The translations under genes and the position numbers were made by a program. Below the pieces are notes generated by a model that saw nothing but the letters and a program-made list of their open reading frames with translations, ran no database searches and was not told the origin of the DNA. Shown in pieces: positions 8,901 through 16,894 of a stretch of 64,000 nt of DNA. Origin of the DNA: Myxococcales bacterium. Lineage in GTDB: Bacteria > Myxococcota_A > Polyangia > Polyangiales > Polyangiaceae. Numbering within the stretch: the first letter of the stretch is position 1; each line of letters opens with the position of its first letter. Location of the stretch: contig JADKKK010000012.1 of NCBI GenBank assembly GCA_016720545.1, positions 124,001 to 188,000 of the forward strand. The letters run 5' to 3'.

Positions 8901-10169
8901 GAGGACTTCGATCGCGTGCGGACGGGAAGACGCCGGCACGTCGTCGTCCTCTCGCGCGACGCCGAGCGCCGCCGGCGGCATTCGGACGGCGGGGACGCGG
9001 GGGGTCTCGACGGCGGGGACGGGGCGACTCGAGGGCGGCGGCGCGGTCGGCGGACGTGCTCGGAGGGGCCCGAGCTGCTCGCCCTCTTGGTCGCGCCGGG
9101 AGGCAGGCGGTGCGTCGGCGGCCTGGCGGCGGAGGTCGAGGCCGAGATCGAGGGCCGGGCGCGTCGGGAAGGTCGAGGAAGTGTAGGGGCGAGCGGCCTC
9201 GCTCGGGCTTCGGAGGTCAGAGCGCTCCAGGCTCTGTCGCGTAGGGAACGCGCGCGGCCCCACGGGCCCCACGACCTCGACGCTGTGATCGCGTCGGGAC
9301 GAGGGCGCGTCGTCCTCTTCCTCGCGTGGGAGGACCGGCCGGGTTGGGGCCGGCGCGGGGACCGGCATGGTCGTCGAGGCGCGGCGTGGCACCGGGGGCG
9401 GGTCGGGCGCGCGCCGAGGCACGACCTCCACCCGCGACGAGCTCCGTTCGTCGCCATCTTCACGGGGGATCAGGAGCCTACCGGCGCTCGGCTTCGTATC
9501 GGTGTCGAAGCGGGGAGTCGCGGCCGTGGGGATCGGGGGCGGCCCCCGCCGCACCGGTGCTTCGCCGGGCGGCTTTCCTGAGGCCAGCCCCTCGGCGGGT
9601 GGCGTGCCCGTGGCCGGTGCCTCGTCGGCCGGCCTCGCCGTGGGGGAGGCGCTCGCCGAGGCGCCCGGGGGAGTCGACGACGCCGGCGCCGTGCGCCCTG
9701 GTTCGGCGCCGGGCGCCGTCAGCAGCTCGGACGGTGGAAGCGGCGGCGGCTCTGCGCGCTTCGGGCTCGCGGCGACCTCAGGGTCGACGGACGGGCGGGT
9801 AGGAGCCGCCGCCCGCATCTTCGCCGAGCCCGCCAGGAAAGGACTCGAGGGCCCCGAAGGTGTGGGGAGCGCTCGGATCTGCGCCACCACGTCCGCTTTG
9901 GACGGGGAGAGCTGGAGCACCGACTTCGCGAGCGCCTCGGCGCGGGCCGCGAAGCCTTGGGTGTGGTAGAGTTCAATCGCGCGAAGGAAGGCCTCGGCCG
10001 CTTCCTGGTGCTTGCCAAGGCGTCGCAGGGTCTCGCCTAGGCGGTGGGGCCAGCGGGGCTCCTTCGGCTCCAGGCGTTGCAGTCCTCTCAACGCGGTGAG
10101 GGCGTCTTGCGGTCGATTGCTCTCGACCGCTCTCTCCCAGTCGGTTCGGAGCGACGTGACGGTGGCCAT
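5916..10169 (-). CDS. TPR / low-complexity / cyclic nucleotide-binding domain protein
   Basis: A giant protein of about 1,417 residues. Residues 1-93 form TPR-like helical pairs (DALTALRGLQRLEPKEPRWP, then LGKHQEAAEAFLRAIELY). A very long Pro/Ala/Ser-rich linker with two internal tandem repeats follows. The last ~230 residues contain two cyclic-nucleotide-binding (CAP_ED) barrels: the first around FTRDEPADGLYVVLSGRL, the second around LEQRGQRADALWILLVGQL. No signal peptide or membrane segment is seen, so it is probably cytoplasmic. The ATG at 10169 is chosen because the TPR begins there and the upstream extension would run into the divergent cyclase gene. It probably senses cAMP or cGMP made next door and scaffolds partners; that role is inferred. 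Confidence 0.8.
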   Translation of the reverse strand: MATVTSLRTDWERAVESNRPQDALTALRGLQRLEPKEPRWPHRLGETLRRLGKHQEAAEAFLRAIELYHTQGFAARAEALAKSVLQLSPSKADVVAQIRALPTPSGPSSPFLAGSAKMRAAAPTRPSVDPEVAASPKRAEPPPLPPSELLTAPGAEPGRTAPASSTPPGASASASPTARPADEAPATGTPPAEGLASGKPPGEAPVRRGPPPIPTAATPRFDTDTKPSAGRLLIPREDGDERSSSRVEVVPRRAPDPPPVPRRASTTMPVPAPAPTRPVLPREEEDDAPSSRRDHSVEVVGPVGPRAFPTRQSLERSDLRSPSEAARPYTSSTFPTRPALDLGLDLRRQAADAPPASRRDQEGEQLGPLRARPPTAPPPSSRPVPAVETPRVPAVRMPPAALGVAREDDDVPASSRPHAIEVLAPARERRSERAEPPSSRPAALQERTAPPPLGGRAGPPPIPRAAVEPPSSSRVPGSVRPPRFDPRSDDAPLPLAATPPPTSTHTSPPASTPPEERERVLGAAAPPVPPVAPAPDATPAPPAVATSPAPPAPAAALAPPVIAPPPAPPVVAPSPTPAAHRAEAPPEARPRPHVLVPEPDPFPSAPANASPPAALDRLVAVAAPVREPAASYPTPPFGSVRSAPPGPLGVGEVEGNGLDSALAAEQLRSPRLPSRDLDAAPALAHAARPEAEEPRGRHGAPTQPPPPLELAPSPVFEAVPRREPPPVPLAQPAPEQPEAPEPPPTLDPAREPPPVPLAQPAPEQPEAPEPPPTLDPAREPPPVPLAQPAPLPVAPPPLPVAGLALPVAPPPLPVAAPAVGTPGLEPPSLSEDIVIDVRDSEPPPSRPLPTLPGAGEPLFPLGSRYTIPFPFEPQEDAPPPSSVRPPLGAPRVAEPLASGPRAAAPSQPAIPEASAAADLAEAPEAPVDSLDVIEVEDDLEILEVIPAPKRAPPLPPRPAPRPLPASPVEPPAAAAASNAPATPPTSPALQPPAPPALPPAAAVAAAPPASADPAELGAPPGGDELRHTLPFPSSDVQLESSPGSVRRPPPAETLAASARQTLIGNPLLAVAEARARVPTVAPVVADAPHTEDTPAGLAAAPDVETAAPAPTPAAPDIETAAPAPTPAAPDIETAAPAPTPAAPDIEPAAPAPTPAAPDIETAAPAPTTPAAPAPVVTPDLLGALVSDLGSEAASAVAASAAIVEFPATSPVFTRDEPADGLYVVLSGRLRVDGVTLEAGALVGAEAILAGALRAHDAQPIGDLATLVRIPRTALEGLSKTYPEVELAVRRHLERNLIDRLLASSPLFSVFDPDTQRQFLELFELRSVTADETLEQRGQRADALWILLVGQLTLEDEGGSLTSVPVRGIVGAGAVLGAPAPATLRSTRPGLVLRLGARRFGRLMLEYPPALAHLSELT
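6661..6876 (-). repeat. 42-bp in-frame tandem repeat (14-residue unit)
   Basis: Four complete 42-bp units start at 6682, 6724, 6766 and 6808, with a half unit before and a decayed fifth after. Each encodes a 14-residue unit AAPAPTPAAPDIET (one copy has IEP) in the linker just before the cyclic-nucleotide-binding domains. Unit number probably varies by slippage. Confidence 0.9.
7801..8006 (-). repeat. 84-bp in-frame tandem repeat (28-residue unit)
   Basis: Two complete and one partial 84-bp copies (starting 7801, 7885 and 7969) are near-identical at base level. They encode Pro/Glu-rich units beginning REPPPVPLAQPAPEQPEAPE. The high nucleotide identity indicates recent duplication within the linker of the cyclic-nucleotide-binding protein. 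Confidence 0.9.
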
Positions 10170-10316
10170 CGCGGCGTCATCGTACGAAAGCTTCGCCGCC
10201 TCGCGGGGAAAATCGCCCACGAACGACGCTTTCGCGTCGCGCGAAGCGCCGTGACGCGTTGCCTGCGCCACTTTCGCGACAGGCGCGCGCGCAGTCGATA
10301 CACTTTGCCCAGACCC

Positions 10317-11294
10317 ATGGCGTTCGACACCGAGTCCCCCACGCTGCAGGAGCTCCTTCGCCTCCAGGACGAGCTCTCGGCGGCGCTCCAGCGACGATTT
10401 GGGCAAACGCTCGCTGTGTGCGTCACCGACGTCGTGGGCTCGGTGGAGTACTTCCGACGCTTCGGCGACGTCGCGGGGCGGGCGCTCCAGCAGCGCCATT
10501 TCGACCTCGTCCAGGAGGCCATCGGGGCGCACGGCGGCCGCTTGGTCGACACCGCGGGGGACGGCGCATTTTTCGTCTTTCCCGACGCCCCCTCGGCGGC
10601 CGAGGCCCTCAGCGCCATCCAGCGCGCCGCCTCGGCGCAGAACCTCGCTCGCCCCCGCGAGCACCACCTCACGCTTCGCGGCGGGCTCCACTGGGGCTTC
10701 GTGCTCACCGACGGCGTCAGCGTCGCGGGTGACTCGGTGAACCTGTGCGCGCGCGTCGCCGGCAGCGGCAAGGAAGAGGGGCTGGCCGAGGCGGAGCTAC
10801 GGCTGACGCGGGCGGCCTACCTCGAGCTTCCGCCTGCGCTGCGCATGCGATGCCGGGCGCTCCCTGCGGCCCACCTCAAGGGGGTCGAGCCGCCCGTCAC
10901 GCTCGTGGCCCTCGAGTGGGAGGATGAGGCCACGTTTCCCACGAGCGTTCGGTGCGAGGAGACGGGACGCGTCTGGACCCTCCCGCGCCGCGATCTCCTC
11001 GGCTTCGGGCGCATCGCCGAGCATGAGGGGGTCAAGGCGAACGACGTCGTGCTCGAGGCCGCCAGTCCCGAGGCCACTTCGATGATCAGCCGGTGGCACT
11101 TCGAGCTTCGGCGGGGCACGACCGGCTTCGCGCTCCGCGCGCTCTCCGACGCGCGCACGGAGGTGAACGGCGTCACGGTCGGCAAGGGCTGCGAGGTGCC
11201 GCTGCCGCTCGGGGCCCGCGTCGTCGTGGCGCGGACGCTCTCCTTGGTGTTCGTCTCCCCCCGCGAGGGCATCGCGGGCACGCGGATGCCCTAG
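10317..11294 (+). CDS. Class III adenylate/guanylate cyclase with C-terminal FHA domain
   Basis: A 325-residue protein. The class III cyclase domain (about 30-200) shows the first metal Asp in CVTDVVGS (D38), the second in DTAGDGAFFVF (D82), and the transition-state pair N142/R146 in GDSVNLCARV. The position that is Lys in canonical adenylyl cyclases is Asp (VDTAGDG), so substrate specificity is uncertain. Residues ~225-320 form an FHA phosphothreonine-binding domain with GFGR, SRWH and TEVNG. No membrane segment is seen. The ATG at 10317 is used. A weak promoter (GCGACA at 10276, 17-nt spacer, TACACT at 10299) would give a leader of only a few bases. It is divergent from the cyclic-nucleotide-binding protein, suggesting a local signalling pair controlled by kinase input through the FHA domain. 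Confidence 0.88.
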   Translation: MAFDTESPTLQELLRLQDELSAALQRRFGQTLAVCVTDVVGSVEYFRRFGDVAGRALQQRHFDLVQEAIGAHGGRLVDTAGDGAFFVFPDAPSAAEALSAIQRAASAQNLARPREHHLTLRGGLHWGFVLTDGVSVAGDSVNLCARVAGSGKEEGLAEAELRLTRAAYLELPPALRMRCRALPAAHLKGVEPPVTLVALEWEDEATFPTSVRCEETGRVWTLPRRDLLGFGRIAEHEGVKANDVVLEAASPEATSMISRWHFELRRGTTGFALRALSDARTEVNGVTVGKGCEVPLPLGARVVVARTLSLVFVSPREGIAGTRMP

Positions 11295-11295
11295 C

Positions 11296-11905
11296 CTAGT
11301 ACTCGCCGAACAGATCTTGAATGCGCGACTCGAGCGCGAGCGCGATTTTGTAGAGCGACGAGATCGAGGCCGACGACTCGGCGCGCTCGATTTGTGAGAG
11401 GAGCGACACGCTCAGGTTCGTGCGCCGGGCCATCTGTTTGAGGGTGAGATCTTTGTCTTTGCGGAGCTGGCGGATCGTGTCTCCGATGACCCGGTGGAGC
11501 TGCTCCTCCGGCGTGCGCGCGAGCCCCTTCTTGCGCATGACGCGGCCGATCACCTCGCGCAGCTCGTCTGGCACGACCGGCTTCTTGAGGTAGTCGACGG
11601 CGTCGAGCTTCATCGACGCCACGGCGGTCTCCAGGTTCGGGTAGCCCGTGAACATGACGACGGCGATATCGGTGTCGATCTTCCGGACGCGCTTTCACGG
11701 TCTCGATGCCGGCCATCTTGGGCATCATCAAGTCGAGGATCGCGAGGTGGTAGCCGCCGCCCCGAATCTGGTCCTCGACGGTGGTCGGATCGGTGGTGGC
11801 GGTGACCTGAAAACCGTCCTTCTCGAGGAGAATCTGCATGTACTCGCAGATGGCCCGGTCATCGTCGACGATCAGGATCTTCACCGCGGGCGTCTCGGGC
11901 TGCAT
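11296..11905 (-). CDS. Response regulator receiver fused to XRE-type HTH, frameshifted here
   Basis: The reading frame starts at ATG 11905 with an AGGAG upstream. It encodes a receiver domain with the acidic pocket VDDD and phospho-Asp58 in AILDLMMPKMAG. After GIETVK the frame is lost. The rest of the receiver (KIDTDIAVVMFTGYP, then LKKPVVP) and an XRE helix-turn-helix (LKQMARRTNLSVSLLSQIE) continue in another frame to the TAG at 11296. Removing one T from the TTT at 11693-11695 joins them into one ~203-residue protein (GIETVKRVRKIDTD). The fused receiver-XRE layout is known in Myxococcota. It is either a true broken gene or, more likely in my view, a homopolymer sequencing error. Confidence 0.82.
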
Positions 11906-11970
11906 GGGGTCTCCTCGTTGCGGGACGCGTACCTTTCTACACCCGATCGACGAGGCGCGCGCGAAACCCG

Positions 11971-11999
11971 TTGACGAGGGGCTCGCAAAAAGCAATAAG
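11971..11999 (+). promoter_or_regulatory. Sigma-70-type promoter of tRNA-Pro
   Basis: TTGACG (11971-11976), a 17-nt spacer and AATAAG (11994-11999) match the housekeeping consensus at 5/6 and 4/6 positions. Predicted start is near 12006, just before the tRNA. Confidence 0.6.
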
Positions 12000-12011
12000 C
12001 TGCCCGCAAGT

Positions 12012-12091
<80 letters not shown>

Positions 12092-12120
12092 TTCCCGGTC
12101 CCTCTCCTAGGGGGACGCAG

Positions 12121-12159
12121 CGGCCTTCGCGATCCTCGCGAGGGCCGTTGCGCTTTTTT
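12121..12159 (+). terminator. Rho-independent terminator after tRNA-Pro
   Basis: A 12-bp hairpin (12121-12132 with 12136-12147, one G-T wobble, 3-nt loop TCC) is followed after 6 nt by six T residues (12154-12159). Confidence 0.8.
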
Positions 12160-12225
12160 GGGACGACGCGGCGCACCGGCGTGACCAAGTGTCAATCCGC
12201 CGCGCTTCGGCTAGAGTCGCGGCCC

Positions 12226-12618
12226 ATGACGTCGTCCCGCTCGAGCCACACGCGGCCGCTCGTTCGCGCTCGCCTCGCCCACCTCGCCCCGCTCCTCGCC
12301 GTGGGCCTCTCGGCCACCGCGCTCGGCTGCAAGACCGCGCCGCTCGCGCCCGGGGGCGGGAAGGTCGCCGTCACCGCCGACGCGAACGGGTTCTCCCCGA
12401 GCTCGGTCAAGGTCGAGAAGGGGGCGCCGCTCGAGCTCACGTTCACCCGCACGACCGAGGAGACCTGCGCGACCAAGGTCGTCTTTCCGGAGCTCGGCGT
12501 GACGAAGGAGCTGCCGCTGAACACGCCGGTCGCCATCACCGTGCCCACGGGCGACGCGCGTACGCTCACGTTTCAGTGCGGCATGGGCATGTACAAGAGC
12601 AAGATCGTCATCCAGTGA
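12226..12618 (+). CDS. Cupredoxin-like domain lipoprotein
   Basis: A 130-residue lipoprotein. The signal sequence ends in the lipobox TALGC (Cys about 36). The mature part is a small Greek-key cupredoxin-like domain of the EfeO/Cupredoxin_1 type: VTADANGFSPSSVKVEKGAP, LELTFTRTTEETCATKVVFP and a terminal FQCGMGMYKSKIVI. The Cys and Met in CGMGM, with the Cys of ETCATK, could bind copper, but a full type I site (two His, Cys, Met) is not present. The ATG at 12226 gives a proper signal peptide. It stands alone after the tRNA terminator and is convergent with bioA. It is possibly a periplasmic metal-handling protein. Confidence 0.75.
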   Translation: MTSSRSSHTRPLVRARLAHLAPLLAVGLSATALGCKTAPLAPGGGKVAVTADANGFSPSSVKVEKGAPLELTFTRTTEETCATKVVFPELGVTKELPLNTPVAITVPTGDARTLTFQCGMGMYKSKIVIQ

Positions 12619-12669
12619 GCTGAGACGGCCCCGCCCCTGGTGCCGGCCGAAACGTGGGATTTCGCCGCT

Positions 12670-13986
12670 TCACGCGAGCGCGGCGCGCACGCTCTCCGCG
12701 AAGATGGAGAGCAGGGTGTCGAGCTCGTGATCGTCGATGGTGAGCGGCGGGCACAGGTACACGGTGTTGCCGAGCGGTCGCAGGTACGCCCCGCGCGCGC
12801 GCGCCTCTCGGTACACACGCCATCCCGCGGCCCCGAGGTAGTCGGAGGCCTCGCCCTCGAACGGTGAGGCTTCGCCGTCGAGATCGACCGCGGCCACCAT
12901 CCCCAGCGCGCGTGGCCGGGAGACCCCGGGCAGCTTGGCGAGGTCGTCCACGAGCGCCCGCAGCCGCGGGGCCTTCGCGCCGACCTGGCCGAGCACGTCC
13001 TCGTCGCGGTAAATCGCCAGCACCTCGCGCGCCACCGCCGCGCCGAGCGGGTTGCCGGCGAACGTGTGCCCGTAGAGGAGCGCGCGCTCTTTGTCGCCGC
13101 GGAACTGGTCGTAGAGCTCCCGCGTCGCGAGCGTGGCGCCCATCGGGAGCAGCTGGGAGAAGGCCTTGCCGAGGCACATCATGTCGGGCGAGACGCCCGC
13201 GTGGGCCGAGGCCCACATGGGGCCCGTCCGCCCGTAGCCGGTGAACACCTCGTCGCACACGAGCAGGATGTCGAGCTCGGTGCAGACCGCGCGGAGCCGA
13301 GTCAGGAGCTCCGGCGAATAGGTGCGCATGCCCTCGGCCCCCTGAAGCACCGGCTCGACGAACACCGCCGCGACGGTCGCTGCGTGCTCGCGAAGGAGCG
13401 CCTCCAAGGCCGCGAACACCCGAGGGAGGCCGAGCGGATCCGAGGTCTTTGCGTGCAGGCATTCGAAGAGGACCCCCGCGAACGGGCGCCGAAAGAGCTC
13501 GACGCCGCCGAGGCTCGCCGCGCCGACGGTGTCCCCGTGGTACGCGCCGTCGAGGGCGACGAACCGGGTCTTCTCCGGGCGACCGCGCTGGCGAAACGAC
13601 TGCAGCGCGATCTTGACGGCCACCTCGATCGCGCCCGAGCCGTTGTCCGTGTAGAATACACGTTCGAGACCCGGCGGCGCGACCTGGACGAGCTCCTCGG
13701 CGAGCCGCGCGGCGGGCTCATGGGTGATGCCGGCGAAAGCGACGTGGTCGGCGAGGGCACACTGCCGCGCGAGGGCCTCGCGCAGGCGTGGGTGGCCGTG
13801 CCCGAGGGTCTTGGTCCACCAAGACGCGTTCCCGTCGAGGTAGCGCCCGCCGTCGACGTCGACGAGCCACGCGCCGCTGGCGCTCGCGACAACGAGGGGG
13901 TCCTCGCGCTCCCAGAGGTCGGCGGCCGTGTAGGGGTGCCACACGTGCGCCCGGTCGAGCGCCACGATCTCGGCGCGCGCGCTCAA
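12670..13986 (-). CDS. bioA: Adenosylmethionine-8-amino-7-oxononanoate aminotransferase
   Basis: A 438-residue class III PLP aminotransferase that converts KAPA to DAPA in biotin synthesis using SAM as amino donor. Diagnostic are the N-terminal HVWHPYT, the substrate segment NASWWTKTLGHGHP, the DGAYHGDT segment, CDEVFTGYGRTG with the PLP Asp, and the Schiff-base Lys in CLGKAFSQ. The length is typical of BioA. The likely start is TTG 13986, overlapping the sensor-kinase stop by 4 nt (TTGA), which implies coupled translation. No other bio genes are in the window. The product supplies biotin for the AccB encoded further along, although the two loci are far apart. Confidence 0.92.
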   Translation of the reverse strand: MSARAEIVALDRAHVWHPYTAADLWEREDPLVVASASGAWLVDVDGGRYLDGNASWWTKTLGHGHPRLREALARQCALADHVAFAGITHEPAARLAEELVQVAPPGLERVFYTDNGSGAIEVAVKIALQSFRQRGRPEKTRFVALDGAYHGDTVGAASLGGVELFRRPFAGVLFECLHAKTSDPLGLPRVFAALEALLREHAATVAAVFVEPVLQGAEGMRTYSPELLTRLRAVCTELDILLVCDEVFTGYGRTGPMWASAHAGVSPDMMCLGKAFSQLLPMGATLATRELYDQFRGDKERALLYGHTFAGNPLGAAVAREVLAIYRDEDVLGQVGAKAPRLRALVDDLAKLPGVSRPRALGMVAAVDLDGEASPFEGEASDYLGAAGWRVYREARARGAYLRPLGNTVYLCPPLTIDDHELDTLLSIFAESVRAALA

Positions 13987-14897
13987 CCGCCGAGCTCCTC
14001 CGAGGACGGGAGCGGCGCGACGAGCGGTTTAAGCACGCCGGACGTGGCCTCGGGGGTCTCGTCGGGGAGAAAGACGGTGGCCGTGGTGCCCTCGCCAGCC
14101 GAGCTCGTGAAGCCGAAGTGGCCGCCGTGCGCCTTGACGATGCGCTCGACGATGACGAGGCCGAGCCCGGTGCCCGTCGGGCGGGTCGTGAAGAAGGGAT
14201 CCTTCGCGCGGTGCCGCACGGCCGTGTCCATGCCGTCGCCGGTGTCCACGACGTCGATGGTGGTGCCGCGCACCCCGTCGCGCGCGCCGCGCGCCATGCG
14301 CACGCTCACCGTCCCTTGGCCGTGCATCGCCTGCACAGCGTTGTCGACGAGGTTGTCGAACACCATGCGGAGGAGATCGCCGTCGCCGTGCACGACGTCG
14401 CCGTCGGGCGCCGGCTCGAGCGCCACGTCGCAGCCGATCGACGCGCCCAACCGCGCGATCACGCGATCCATGACCTCGCGCATGTGGATGGGCACCGGCA
14501 CCACGCGGATGGGGCGCGCATAGTGCAGCAGGTCAGACACGAGGTTCTCGAGCCGCACGGTCTCTTCCTGGAGGATGTCGAGCAAGATCTCCTCGTCTTC
14601 ACGAGAGATCTCGGTCTTGCGCAGGCCCGCCACGGCGTTCGAGATGATCGCGAGCGGGTTCCTGACCTCGTGCGCGACCATCGCGGCGAGCTCACCCACG
14701 GCCGCCAGCTGCACGTTCCTCGCGAGGGCCTCCTGGGTCTGCAAGAGCGCGTCGCTCGCCGTGGCCAGCTCGCGGCTGCGCGCCACGAGCTCGAGCTGCT
14801 GCGACTCGACCCTCACGACGAGGCGCCGGTGGCGCACCACCAGGGTCGCGGCCACCGCGCACATCGCGAGCGTGACGAGGAGCACGACCCACTGCAC
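13983..14897 (-). CDS. Membrane-anchored sensor histidine kinase
   Basis: A 304-residue sensor kinase. One N-terminal membrane helix (about 2-20) is followed by a short coiled coil and no recognisable sensing domain. The HisKA box is VAHEVRNPLA and the HATPase_c domain shows the N box DNLVDNAVQAM, G1 DTGDGMD, and FFTTRPTGTGLGLVIVERI. The GTG start has a GAGGAG 8 nt upstream. It overlaps bioA by 4 nt on the same strand, an unexpected partner. No cognate response regulator is adjacent. Output is therefore an orphan His-Asp relay. Confidence 0.88.
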   Translation of the reverse strand: MQWVVLLVTLAMCAVAATLVVRHRRLVVRVESQQLELVARSRELATASDALLQTQEALARNVQLAAVGELAAMVAHEVRNPLAIISNAVAGLRKTEISREDEEILLDILQEETVRLENLVSDLLHYARPIRVVPVPIHMREVMDRVIARLGASIGCDVALEPAPDGDVVHGDGDLLRMVFDNLVDNAVQAMHGQGTVSVRMARGARDGVRGTTIDVVDTGDGMDTAVRHRAKDPFFTTRPTGTGLGLVIVERIVKAHGGHFGFTSSAGEGTTATVFLPDETPEATSGVLKPLVAPLPSSEELGG

Positions 14898-14971
14898 AGG
14901 TCAGCTCCTCGTACGCGTCGCCGGGGCGGCGCGCCCTGGTGAGCGCGGCCGCGCTGCGCGTCGCGCGCGCT

Positions 14972-15982
14972 TCACTTCTTCGTCGCGGGCTTCGCGGGGG
15001 CCTTCGCGGGGGCCTTCGCGGGGGCCTTCGCGGGCGTCGCGGTGGGCGCGCCTGCGTCGGCCGCAGCCGGCTCGTGCGCGTGGGCCGGCTCGGCGGGCGC
15101 GTCGTGGTCGATGTGGATCGTACGGGTGGTGCGGTTCCAAGGCCCGGCGAGCGGCTTCTTGTCGGCGCCGAGGAGCCCGACCGTCAGCTCGTAGGCGCCG
15201 TTCCGGAGCCCGTCCAGGTAGAGCGGCGCGCCGAACTTCTCGACGTCGCCGGTGAGCTCCTTCTCGATGCCCGGCCCGGTCACCGACACGTGGACGTGCT
15301 CCTTGCCGGCGGCGAGCGTCACGTTCACGAGCTGGAAGTCGACGAGCACGTGGTTGGCGGCGTCGCCCTTGTAGTCGCCCTTCGGGCGGCTGAAGACGAG
15401 CATCGGGCCCTTGGGGTCGGTCTTGGCCTCGCCCTTCTTGCCGACGAAGAAGGGGACCACCACCAGGGCGTCCTTGGTCTTCACGGACTCGTGGTTCGCG
15501 CGGCTCGGGAAGGCGACGAGCACGTGCTGGCCTTCCTCGAGCGGGCCGCCCGCGAGGTCGGCCAGCTTGACGCCCGCCTTCGTGTCGTAAATGGCCTTGT
15601 AGGGCTTGTTGTCGAGGATGAGGTGCACGTGCTGGCTGCCCACGGCGGTCTGCCAGTTTCGCACGTCCAGCTTCACCGCGAAGTCGCCCGCCTTCGCCGT
15701 GGGGATGACCTCGTCGCGGCGCGGGGCGGTCAGCTTCACCGTGGGGAGCGGCGCCGCCGGGTCCGGGCTCGCTTGCCCGGGGGCCAGGGTCACGGGGGGC
15801 AGCGCGGGCTCGGGCGGCGCGGCGTCGACAACGGCCGAAGGCGGCGGCGCGGCCGTGACGACCTCCGGTGGGGGCGGCGGGGGCGGCGGGGGCGGCGGGA
15901 GGTTGTCGTTCCCGCCACCGCACGCGATCGCGACGGCGGCGGTGAGCGAGGCGAGCGAGGCGAGGAGCGCGGCGCGTTTCAT
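14972..15982 (-). CDS. Lipoprotein with proline tract and Lys/Ala/Pro tail, function unknown
   Basis: A 336-residue exported protein. The signal peptide ends at AIAC (Cys about 21), so it is a lipoprotein. A run of about 11 prolines follows, then a Pro/Ala-rich linker to ~80. The middle holds two similar beta-rich segments (KAGDFAVKLDVRNWQ with HVHLILDNKPYKAIYD, then VLVDFQLVNVTLAAGKEHVH), suggesting repeated Ig-like or copper-chaperone-like sandwiches rich in His. The C-terminus is a KAPA repeat (12-bp unit near 14990-15033). The start ATG is at 15982; longer upstream frames lack a signal. The function is not known; a periplasmic binding or structural role is inferred. Confidence 0.7.
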   Translation of the reverse strand: MKRAALLASLASLTAAVAIACGGGNDNLPPPPPPPPPPPEVVTAAPPPSAVVDAAPPEPALPPVTLAPGQASPDPAAPLPTVKLTAPRRDEVIPTAKAGDFAVKLDVRNWQTAVGSQHVHLILDNKPYKAIYDTKAGVKLADLAGGPLEEGQHVLVAFPSRANHESVKTKDALVVVPFFVGKKGEAKTDPKGPMLVFSRPKGDYKGDAANHVLVDFQLVNVTLAAGKEHVHVSVTGPGIEKELTGDVEKFGAPLYLDGLRNGAYELTVGLLGADKKPLAGPWNRTTRTIHIDHDAPAEPAHAHEPAAADAGAPTATPAKAPAKAPAKAPAKPATKK

Positions 15983-16066
15983 CCGCTTGCGGTTACACCA
16001 ACTTTCCCTCCGCGGAAAGCGTGTCAGCTCTTGACGCGGCGAGCCCCGTGCGCAGAGTGTGGCGTC

Positions 16067-16402
16067 GTGCCGCACCGCCGACGCTACCTCTTCGTGTGTA
16101 CCAACCGCCGCGACGAGGGCCACCCGAAGGGCTCGTGCGCCGCCTCGGGCGGCGAAGAGCTTCTCCGGCGTCTGAAGGCCGGGCTGCTCGCCCGCGGCGT
16201 CGCAGGCGACGTGCGCGCGTGTGGGTCGACCTGCCTGGATCTCTGCGAGATTGGCGCCACCGTCCAGCAGGAGCCGGAGCACGTTTCGTACGGCCGCGTC
16301 CAGCCCGAAGACGTGGACGCGCTCCTCGACGCCGTGGCTTCGGGCGGAGTGCTCGAGCGCCTGGTGGTGCGGCCGCCGTCGGAAGCGGGCGGCGCCGGCT
16401 GA
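16067..16402 (+). CDS. Thioredoxin-like [2Fe-2S] ferredoxin
   Basis: A 111-residue protein of the thioredoxin-fold 2Fe-2S ferredoxin family (Aquifex Fd type). The cluster cysteines are visible: FVC (C11), GSC (C24), and a CGSTCLDLC run (C52, C56, C60), with ASGGEEL between. It is a soluble electron carrier, with partner unknown. The GTG at 16067 begins directly at the first beta strand (PHRRRYLFVC). The stop overlaps the next ATG (TGATG), so the two genes are coupled. Confidence 0.82.
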   Translation: MPHRRRYLFVCTNRRDEGHPKGSCAASGGEELLRRLKAGLLARGVAGDVRACGSTCLDLCEIGATVQQEPEHVSYGRVQPEDVDALLDAVASGGVLERLVVRPPSEAGGAG

Positions 16403-16863
16403 TGCTCCCGCGGCTGGGCGCGACCGCGGAGCTCTCGCTCCGCGGGCATTTTCACCTCCTCGAGGCCCCACTGGGAGACCGCGCGATCGACTGCGCGCTC
16501 GGCGTCGACTTCCACGGATCGGGCGGCGCTTTGATCGGGCGCGTCGGCCGCGTGACGGGTCGTGTCTCGGCGGAGGGGATCGCCACCGATCGCGTGCTCT
16601 CGGGCTCGCTCGCGTTCCGCCGCGAGGCCCACATGCGTTTGCTCCTCGCTCTCGGGTTCGAGGGCGACGACGGCTCGCCCCGCACCCTCCGTGGGTACGT
16701 AGAGGTGCTCCCGGCGGCGCCGCTCGCGACCGCGACGGAGGTGCCGTTCAGCCTCTACGCAGGCGAGGACGACGAGGTGGGGCGCGGGGTGCTGCGGTTC
16801 GATGCGCGCGGTGAGCTGCGCGCGGTGATGCGGTCGCTGCGCCTGCGGGTGGGCGCCGCGTGA
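16402..16863 (+). CDS. Hypothetical protein coupled to ferredoxin
   Basis: A 153-residue protein not recognised. It is beta-rich (ELSLRGHFHLLE, YAGEDDEVGRGVLRFDARGE) with no signal peptide, Cys cluster or membrane segment. It begins at the ATG that overlaps the ferredoxin stop by one base, so it is co-translated with it. It could be a small ligand-binding or accessory subunit; nothing firmer can be said. Confidence 0.65.
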   Translation: MLPRLGATAELSLRGHFHLLEAPLGDRAIDCALGVDFHGSGGALIGRVGRVTGRVSAEGIATDRVLSGSLAFRREAHMRLLLALGFEGDDGSPRTLRGYVEVLPAAPLATATEVPFSLYAGEDDEVGRGVLRFDARGELRAVMRSLRLRVGAA

Positions 16864-16894
16864 GGGCCCGCGTCGGGCCAAGGGAGGCAATTCG

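Noticed and set aside
10170..10691. N-terminal extension of the TPR/cyclic-nucleotide-binding protein to 10691
   Set aside because: It would overlap the divergent cyclase gene by hundreds of bases and has no domain; the TPR starts at ATG 10169.
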